A stretch of 38,190 bases of DNA, taken from NCBI GenBank assembly GCA_035508495.1, contig DATJMX010000056.1, forward strand, positions 1 through 38,190. Direction: 5' to 3'. The notes under the pieces are model-generated. The model searched no databases, was not told the origin of the DNA, and saw nothing but the letters and a program-made list of their open reading frames with translations. The position numbers and the translations under genes were made by a program. Positions 32,915 to 38,190 of the stretch are shown in pieces (within the stretch, counting starts at the first letter, position 1; every line of letters starts with the position of its first letter). Source of the stretch: Candidatus Binataceae bacterium (GTDB lineage: Bacteria; Desulfobacterota; Binatia; Binatales; Binataceae).

Positions 32915-33643
32915 TTACGCGGCGGGCAAGTCGAACGCCGCGACGGAGCTCTTCAGCAGGCCGCGGCCGGCGCGGCAGCGCCTGGCTTTGATTGCGTCGA
33001 TGAATTCGCGCTCGGTTTTTACCGGATGATCGAGCAGCGTCGTCACGCATCCGATCGAATTCGCCGAATGGGAGTCGGAGCCGGCTACCTCGGGCAGTCC
33101 CAGGACGCGGGCGACTTGCAGCGCGAAGACGTTTTCTTCTTCGCCGCATGCGCCGTTCAGCACTTCGATCGCATCTACAAGGCTGAAGATCTTGAGCGAT
33201 GCGGCGCGCTCCGGATGATCGGCGTCGATCGGCTCCGCGTCGGGATTGATAAACGAAAAACGCGGGTCGAGCTTGTAGCGGAATGGATGGTTCGCGATGA
33301 GCAGGCCGCCCTCGCCGTCCACGATTTTGCGCAGCTCCGGCAGCTTATAGATCCCGCCGACGTAGCGCTCGAGGCCGAATGCGCCGACGTGGCCCTGCTC
33401 CGTCGTCACTTCCATCCCGCGCAGGAAGATCACGCCGTTATCGGCCGCGAAGTCGGCGACATCGCCGAGACTCCACATATTGTCATGCTCGGTGATACAG
33501 ACCGCGTTGATGCCGATCTGTTTCGCGCGCGCGATCAGGTCAACCGGCGACAGGTTGGAATCGGCGCTGCCGCGGTTGGTGTGCAGATGGATATCGATTG
33601 TGAAGTAGGGCCCGGCGTGGTGCCCGCTTCGCTCCTCGGCCAT
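32915..33643 (-). CDS. PHP-domain phosphoesterase
   Basis: A 242-residue enzyme with the PHP metal sites in order: IDIHLHTNRG near residue 18, CITEHDN near 54-60, GMEV near 82, NHPF near 118 and GSDSHS near 192. These ligands bind three metal ions and hydrolyse phosphoesters. Substrate unknown; related stand-alone proteins include 3',5'-nucleotide phosphatases. The ATG at 33643 starts 7 bp past the cyclophilin stop, so the two may be translated together. No signal peptide. Confidence 0.9.
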   Translation of the reverse strand: MAEERSGHHAGPYFTIDIHLHTNRGSADSNLSPVDLIARAKQIGINAVCITEHDNMWSLGDVADFAADNGVIFLRGMEVTTEQGHVGAFGLERYVGGIYKLPELRKIVDGEGGLLIANHPFRYKLDPRFSFINPDAEPIDADHPERAASLKIFSLVDAIEVLNGACGEEENVFALQVARVLGLPEVAGSDSHSANSIGCVTTLLDHPVKTEREFIDAIKARRCRAGRGLLKSSVAAFDLPAA

Positions 33644-33650
33644 CGCGGTT

Positions 33651-34223
33651 CTACTTGGGCGGCTCGGTCGCGAGCGTGATCTTCTTCATGTGATCGCCCT
33701 TCTGGATCTGATCGACCACGTCCATGCCCTTAATCACACCGCCGAAAATCGTGTATCCGCCGTCGAGGCTCGGCTGCGGCTCGAGGCAGATATAGAACTG
33801 GCTGCCGCTCGAATCGCGCTTGGGATTGACGTCGTCGCCGGTGCGCGCCGTGGCGACGCTGCCGCGCAGGTGCTTCTCGGTGTTGCTGATCTCGGCCGGC
33901 ACGGTGTAGCCGGGTCCGCCGGAGCCGGTGCCGTCGGGATCGCCGCCCTGGACGACGAAGTCAGGCACGACGCGATGGAAGGTCAGGCCGTTGTAGAAGC
34001 CTTTTTTGACGAGCGTCTCGAAGTTGGCGACCGTCTTGGGCGCCACCGCCGGATACAGCTCGATAACGACGATGCCGCGGTCGGTGTCGATAATTGCGTA
34101 ATGGCCGGTGTTTCTCACTGGGAGTCCATCCGAATTCGAGCCGGTGCATGAAGAGGCGATGGCAAGCACCGCCAGGAATGCAAGAAGGCCCGGGGTTTTG
34201 AACATGTTTTTCATCGTTCTCAT
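33651..34223 (-). CDS. Peptidyl-prolyl cis-trans isomerase, cyclophilin type, lipoprotein
   Basis: Speeds folding of proline-containing proteins in the envelope. A signal peptide with a lipobox ASSC (Cys26) precedes the 160-residue cyclophilin domain, which has the diagnostic TFHRVVPDFVVQGGDPDGTG and a PAEI segment; the usual family length is about 160. The frame opens with GTG at 34226, but the ATG at 34223 or 34214 is more likely; AAAGGGG lies upstream. It is followed by the PHP gene after only 7 bp. Catalytic Arg of the FHR motif is present. Confidence 0.93.
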   Translation of the reverse strand: MRTMKNMFKTPGLLAFLAVLAIASSCTGSNSDGLPVRNTGHYAIIDTDRGIVVIELYPAVAPKTVANFETLVKKGFYNGLTFHRVVPDFVVQGGDPDGTGSGGPGYTVPAEISNTEKHLRGSVATARTGDDVNPKRDSSGSQFYICLEPQPSLDGGYTIFGGVIKGMDVVDQIQKGDHMKKITLATEPPK

Positions 34224-34305
34224 CACTTAAAATCGGCGCCCCTTTTGGATTATTCGACCCCGCCCGTCGGCGCAAGCATCCAAGTCCGGACAGGTTTCTG
34301 GTTCT

Positions 34306-34332
34306 CCTTCCCGCACGGGAAGGGAAGTTTGT
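34306..34332. repeat. Palindromic intergenic repeat, family D copy 2
   Basis: 27 bases identical to 3367-3393, containing the same palindrome (CCTTCCCG...CGGGAAGG). It lies about 82 bp past the stop codon of the alpha/beta hydrolase and in the same orientation to its upstream gene as the first copy. Confidence 0.75.
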
Positions 34333-34414
34333 TGATTCGTGCGACTCGTTGAGTACGTGTGTAGTGCGCCCTTTTCTAGGCGAAGAGCCTGTGCCGACAC
34401 CGAGTAGCGTTTGC

Positions 34415-35197
34415 TCATCCTTTCAGAAATTTGCTGACGGAGTTCGCGACCTTCGCCGGTTCTTCGAGCGGCATCATGTGGGCGCCGCCTTCGATCATTT
34501 CTACCTTGGCTTGCGGGATCCGCTTTTTGAATTCCTCGGCGTAAACCGCGGGCAGCAGCTTGTCGTCTTTGCCCCAGATGATGAGCGTCGGCGCCGCGAT
34601 GCGATGCATCCGCTTGCTGAGGCCCTTATCGGGCAACGGCCACATGAACTTGCCGGTGCATCCGAGCGCCCACGTGATGCGAATATAACCCTGCTGATCC
34701 TCGGGATTGAGAATCATCCGCTTCTGGCTCGGATGATGAACGTCCTTGAACATCAACGCGGGCAGCTCGGCCTGCGGCGTCACGATGTAATTGCGGATCG
34801 GCGAGTCATCGCGCCACAACCCGAGCGGACTGATTAGCGCGAGCTTGCTGACGCGGGTCGGATCGGTCGCCGCGATCTCCGCCGCGATCATCCCGCCGAA
34901 CGAATGCCCTACCAATGCCGGCGCTTTCAGGTTCAGCTTGTCGAACATGTCGTAGTAGAAGAGCACCAGGTCCCACATATCGTCGAGAGCCTTGTACGAT
35001 TCTTCATCGCCGGCAGTCAGGCCCGGATGCTCGGGCGCATAGACGGTAAAATTCTTCGCGAGCTCGTCGAGCAGCTCGGTTTCGATCGGACCGTAGCCGC
35101 CATGCAGGTAAACCAGCGGCGCGCCGCTGCCCGAGATGCGGACCTTGGGATGAACCTTGTCGCCCCAGATGCTGAGCTGTTGTTCTTTGGTCGCCAT
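34415..35197 (-). CDS. Alpha/beta-fold hydrolase
   Basis: A 260-residue hydrolase with the oxyanion-hole HGG at 32-34, the nucleophile elbow GHSFGG (Ser99), an acid in WGKDDKLLP (Asp211/212) and the catalytic His240 in GGAHMMPLEEP. This is the full triad order of the family, close to ring-cleavage-product hydrolases in general shape. The substrate is unknown. The ATG at 35197 is preceded by GGAAGGC. It follows the LLM gene on the same strand, but a terminator hairpin stands between, so only part of the LLM transcript may reach it. Confidence 0.9.
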   Translation of the reverse strand: MATKEQQLSIWGDKVHPKVRISGSGAPLVYLHGGYGPIETELLDELAKNFTVYAPEHPGLTAGDEESYKALDDMWDLVLFYYDMFDKLNLKAPALVGHSFGGMIAAEIAATDPTRVSKLALISPLGLWRDDSPIRNYIVTPQAELPALMFKDVHHPSQKRMILNPEDQQGYIRITWALGCTGKFMWPLPDKGLSKRMHRIAAPTLIIWGKDDKLLPAVYAEEFKKRIPQAKVEMIEGGAHMMPLEEPAKVANSVSKFLKG

Positions 35198-35231
35198 TAG
35201 ATGCCTTCCAGAAAAATCCGCCGATCAAAAT

Positions 35232-35257
35232 GAGGCCGGCCGCGATGGGCCGGCCTC
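35232..35257 (-). terminator. Rho-independent-like terminator after the second LLM gene
   Basis: A perfect 10-bp stem (GAGGCCGGCC at 35232-35241, complement at 35248-35257) with a 6-base loop. On the minus strand it is followed by ATTTTGATC, a short T-run. It lies 32 bp after the LLM stop codon. Confidence 0.7.
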
Positions 35258-35289
35258 GTCGGTTGAATTCAAATCGCGATGACTCGCTG

Positions 35290-36558
35290 TCAGCGTGCCG
35301 CCGCCGAGTGCCCGTTGCCGTTGGCCTTGAACTTCTTGCGCGGGCCGCGGATACCCTCGGGCCACCACTTGTTTTCCCATTCGCCTTCCCACACGTCGCG
35401 GAAATGCGGCGCCACCTCCTTGGCGAACAGGTCGATGTTCTTGATCGTGAGGTCGTGCGGCATCGAGCCGATATGCAGCAGCACCATCAGGTTGCCGACG
35501 CGCAGCTTCTTCACCGCTTCCATCAGTTGCTGACGCACGGTGGCGGGCGAGCCGGCGATCACGAATTGATTATCGACGAAGTCCTTGTACTTCCAGGTCG
35601 GGATCTTCCCCATCAGATCGAACATCTGCGGGTTGAGCTTGGTGACGCTGTTGACGAGGCTCTTGTAGTCCTGGTTGCCCGGGACCGGGAAATACTCGGG
35701 CAGGATGTGCAGGCACTTGTCGTAGAAATAGCGGATATGCGGGTAGTATTCGCGCTCCGCCGACTCGTCGGTCTCGGACACGGCGACGAGCTGCAGAAAT
35801 CCCGCGCGGAACGGATTCGGATCGTGATTGCCCTTCGCGACGAAGTCCCACCATCCGTCCATGACGCGCTTGCCGAAGTTGTTCCCCCAGTAAGAGAGGA
35901 AGCAGTAACAATGATCGTTGCGGGCCGAGAAATCCCAGGTGCTGAGGCTGCCCGAGCCGGGTATCCAGACCGGAGGATGCGGCTGCTGAATCGGCCGCGG
36001 CCATACGTTGACCATCGGCAATTTGAAGTACTTGCCGTTCCACGCGAAGATGTCCTTCGCCGTCCATGACTTGATGATTAGATCGTGAGCCTCGTAGTAG
36101 CGCTCGCGCTGCTCGATCGGCGAAATTCCATAGCACAGGTTGACATCCTGCGAGGTGCCGAGCGGCATCCCGGCGACCATCCGGCCTCCGCTGATGCAAT
36201 CGATCATGCCGTATTCCTCGGCCACGCGAATCGGCGGATTCGAGGTCGGCAGCGTCGAGCCCATCTGCACCACGGCGCAGTCGGTGCCGTTGGTCGCGCG
36301 CGCCAGCACGGAGCCCATCAGGTCGGGATTCGGCATGAATCCGTAGGCGTTCTGGTGATGCTCGTTGACGCAGATACCGTCCATGCCGACGTCAGCGGCG
36401 TGGATCAGCTCGTCGAGGGTCCAGTTGTAGTACTCGCCAACCTTGCGCGAGTCGGCGAGCTCGGTGTAGGGCGGATCGACCCATACGGAGTGGTACTTCT
36501 GCTCGAAATCCTTGGGCAGATCGCGATACGGCATCAGGTGAAACATCGAGATTTTCAT
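35290..36558 (-). CDS. LLM-class flavin-dependent oxidoreductase (second)
   Basis: A 422-residue luciferase-like monooxygenase, longer than the first by extra loops and a C-terminal tail. The core carries GICVNEHHQNAYG, the SGGRMVAGMPLGTSQD loop, and WPRPIQQPHPPVWIPGSGS. The NPF/PEYFPVPG-rich middle and the Lys/Asn/Gly tail are peculiar to this subfamily. GGGAGG before the ATG at 36558 is a strong ribosome binding site. A terminator follows the stop codon; the alpha/beta hydrolase behind it could act on the product, which is an inference from position only. Confidence 0.92.
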   Translation of the reverse strand: MKISMFHLMPYRDLPKDFEQKYHSVWVDPPYTELADSRKVGEYYNWTLDELIHAADVGMDGICVNEHHQNAYGFMPNPDLMGSVLARATNGTDCAVVQMGSTLPTSNPPIRVAEEYGMIDCISGGRMVAGMPLGTSQDVNLCYGISPIEQRERYYEAHDLIIKSWTAKDIFAWNGKYFKLPMVNVWPRPIQQPHPPVWIPGSGSLSTWDFSARNDHCYCFLSYWGNNFGKRVMDGWWDFVAKGNHDPNPFRAGFLQLVAVSETDESAEREYYPHIRYFYDKCLHILPEYFPVPGNQDYKSLVNSVTKLNPQMFDLMGKIPTWKYKDFVDNQFVIAGSPATVRQQLMEAVKKLRVGNLMVLLHIGSMPHDLTIKNIDLFAKEVAPHFRDVWEGEWENKWWPEGIRGPRKKFKANGNGHSAAAR

Positions 36559-36691
36559 AAGTAATCGCCTCCCCGGCTCGGTGCCGGTGATTCCACAAAG
36601 TTACTTAGCGAGGTTTTCGCTCGATACGCAACCGCCGCCCGGTCGCGCCCGCTTTCGTTGAACTTTCGTCAATTTTTGCAGGCGCGTAACG

Positions 36692-37978
36692 ATGGACAGC
36701 CGCGCTGCGGCGGGAAAGAATGCTGCCGCTATGAGTACATGGTTCGATACCGCGCGTTTCGGGATGTTCATCCATTGGGGACATTGCAGTCAGAGCGGAT
36801 GGGAGCTGTCGTGGCCCCTGGTCGGCGGCGTCGGCGTCTTGCCCGACGGTCAGAGTGTCGGCGTCGAGGAATATCACGCCGGCGCAAAGACCTTTAACCC
36901 CGTCAATTTCGATGCACACTCATGGGCGAGGCTCGCGAGGCAGACCGGGATGCAATATGCGGTGCTGACCAGCAAGCATCACGACGGCTTCGCGATGTTC
37001 CATACGCGCGAGTCCGATTTTTCGATCGAGCACACGCCGTTTCGGCGCGACATCGTGCGCGAATACGTCGAGGCCTTCCGCGCCGAGGGGCTGAAGGTTG
37101 GGCTCTACTTCTCGCTCCTCGATTGGCACCACCCGGACTATCCCGCGTTCCGAGAATCGGACAAGCCGTATCGCTTCGGCTCATTTCGCCGCTCGACGCC
37201 CGCGCAGTGGGACAATTTTATCCGCTTCATGTTCGCGCAGATCCGCGAGCTCCTGACGAATTACGGCAAGATCGATCTCATCTGGTTCGACGGCGGATGG
37301 GAGCGCAAGCCCGAGGAATGGAAGAGCGCCGAGCTCGTCGCGATGATCAAGGAGCTGCAACCGGAAATCCTCATCAACGATCGCCTGCCTGGCTACGGCG
37401 ACTTCAAGACTCCCGAACAGGCCGTGCCGCCGACGCCGCCCAACGGTCCGTGGGAGACCTGCCTCACGATCAACAACAGTTGGGGCTACAACCCGTCGGA
37501 CACCAATCTGAAATCCACACGGATGCTGGTGCACACGCTATGCGAGGTCGCGGGCAAGGGCGGCAATCTGCTGCTCAACGTGTCACCCACAGGCACCGGC
37601 GAGTTGCCGCGCGAGCAAGTCACGCGACTGCATGAGATCGGCGAATGGATCAGCCGCAACGAGGAAGGAATCCTCGGCACTACGCCGGGCCTCGAGCCGT
37701 GGCAGTTCTACGGTCCCTCGACGCGGCGCGGCAATCGCATCTACCTGCATCTGCTGATGCGCCCCTACGATTCCGTCTCAGTCCGCGGCGTCAAAGTGAA
37801 GCATGTCATCGCAGCCCGCTCGCTCGGCAGCACGATGGGATTAAAGTTCTCGCGCCGAATCGGCGCCGCCGACATGATCTTCAACCCCGATCCAATCGGC
37901 GAAATCATCATTTACACCCCAGCCACCGCCCTCGACAGCCTCGCCACCGTGATCGCGCTGGATATGGATCCGACGTAA
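36692..37978 (+). CDS. Alpha-L-fucosidase (GH29)
   Basis: Removes terminal alpha-L-fucose from glycans with retention of configuration. The 428-residue enzyme has WFDTARFGMFIHWG at 17-30, KHHDGFAMF at 95-103 (substrate contacts), and LIWFDGGW with the catalytic nucleophile Asp200. The acid/base residue cannot be assigned from sequence. No signal peptide is present, so it should act in the cytoplasm on imported sugars, unlike most secreted GH29 enzymes. The ATG at 36692 is used; an ATG at 36731 (MSTWFDT) would also keep all motifs. It is divergent from the LLM gene. Confidence 0.93.
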   Translation: MDSRAAAGKNAAAMSTWFDTARFGMFIHWGHCSQSGWELSWPLVGGVGVLPDGQSVGVEEYHAGAKTFNPVNFDAHSWARLARQTGMQYAVLTSKHHDGFAMFHTRESDFSIEHTPFRRDIVREYVEAFRAEGLKVGLYFSLLDWHHPDYPAFRESDKPYRFGSFRRSTPAQWDNFIRFMFAQIRELLTNYGKIDLIWFDGGWERKPEEWKSAELVAMIKELQPEILINDRLPGYGDFKTPEQAVPPTPPNGPWETCLTINNSWGYNPSDTNLKSTRMLVHTLCEVAGKGGNLLLNVSPTGTGELPREQVTRLHEIGEWISRNEEGILGTTPGLEPWQFYGPSTRRGNRIYLHLLMRPYDSVSVRGVKVKHVIAARSLGSTMGLKFSRRIGAADMIFNPDPIGEIIIYTPATALDSLATVIALDMDPT

Positions 37979-37986
37979 CGCGCCCG

Positions 37987-38190
37987 GTGACAACCGCAAT
38001 AGATCGTGAGTGGCGCGCTATCTATTGGTTTCTAGCGCTGTGCTTCCTACCCACATGGGCTTTGTGGACGTTGCTTTGGCGACTTCACATTGAATCCACT
38101 GACACGGCGCGATTCGCGCTTTTCGGCACCGCTGGAATGTACTTTCCGGGGATCGCCGCGCTCATCGTCAGGTACTTCGATAGGGACCTG
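37987..38190 (+). CDS. Membrane protein, 3' end outside the window (possibly CPBP protease)
   Basis: A GTG at 37987, 8 bp after the fucosidase stop, opens a frame that runs to the window end (68 residues). It encodes one clear hydrophobic helix (WFLALCFLPTWALWTLLW) and the start of a second (GMYFPGIAALIV) ending in RYFDRDL. The helix-loop-GMxxPxxAALIVR layout resembles the N-terminus of CPBP/CAAX-type intramembrane proteases, but the metal-binding motifs would lie beyond the window. It appears co-transcribed with the fucosidase gene. Confidence 0.5.
   Translation, partial: MTTAIDREWRAIYWFLALCFLPTWALWTLLWRLHIESTDTARFALFGTAGMYFPGIAALIVRYFDRDL

Overview
The window is GC-rich, densely packed bacterial chromosome. 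There are about 40 protein genes, no tRNA or rRNA gene, no CRISPR array, and no insertion sequence or phage gene. The content (a DUF1329 protein, two luciferase-like flavin monooxygenases, a 3-hydroxyacyl-CoA dehydrogenase, a stand-alone Lrp/AsnC ligand domain, a four-cluster ferredoxin, many lipoproteins, a bactofilin) fits a Gram-negative soil or groundwater bacterium of deltaproteobacterial type, perhaps Candidatus Binatota (Desulfobacterota_B). That placement is an inference from gene content; no phylogenetic marker was compared.

Layout. 1-4810: a DUF1329 protein cut by the window edge, then on the minus strand a Tat-type beta-lactamase-family hydrolase, a PlsC acyltransferase and an amidase. 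4895-5732: a compact unit of promoter, one-helix membrane protein, 4x[4Fe-4S] ferredoxin and strong terminator. 5694-7052: a small exported protein converging on an FTR1 iron permease that has a perfect Fur-box palindrome upstream. 7283-9754: zinc-ribbon protein, unknown protein, 3-hydroxybutyryl-CoA dehydrogenase, RAM-domain protein, then GreA. 9993-12207: an isolated RnfD/NqrB-like membrane protein overlapping a DUF2330 envelope protein. 12519-14399: a long-form pyruvate kinase.

14588-19967 is the conserved translation/secretion block ffh-rpsP-khpA-rimM-trmD plus a SPOUT RNA methyltransferase. The usual last member, rplS, lies 1.3 kb further on with its own promoter, beyond two opposite-strand genes. 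One of those two is an in-frame fusion of an antitoxin-like domain to HEAT repeats. 19995-28896 reads leftward as a probable eight-gene operon: TPR lipoprotein, DUF4292/LolB-like lipoprotein, peptide-binding lipoprotein, two permeases, two ATPases, bactofilin. It mixes envelope assembly factors with a complete Opp/Dpp-type importer.

29127-38190: an APC amino-acid permease (plus), then a leftward series of LLM monooxygenase, DUF4239 membrane protein, PHP phosphoesterase, lipoprotein cyclophilin, alpha/beta hydrolase and a second LLM monooxygenase. It ends with a rightward GH29 alpha-L-fucosidase and the start of a membrane protein cut by the window end. Two families of short palindromic repeats occupy intergenic spaces, always just 3' of genes.

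The least ordinary items are the antitoxin-HEAT fusion, the orphan RnfD-like/DUF2330 pair, the membrane-protein/ferredoxin unit and the split trmD-rplS neighbourhood. None is clearly a wholly new system; each is given below with a test.
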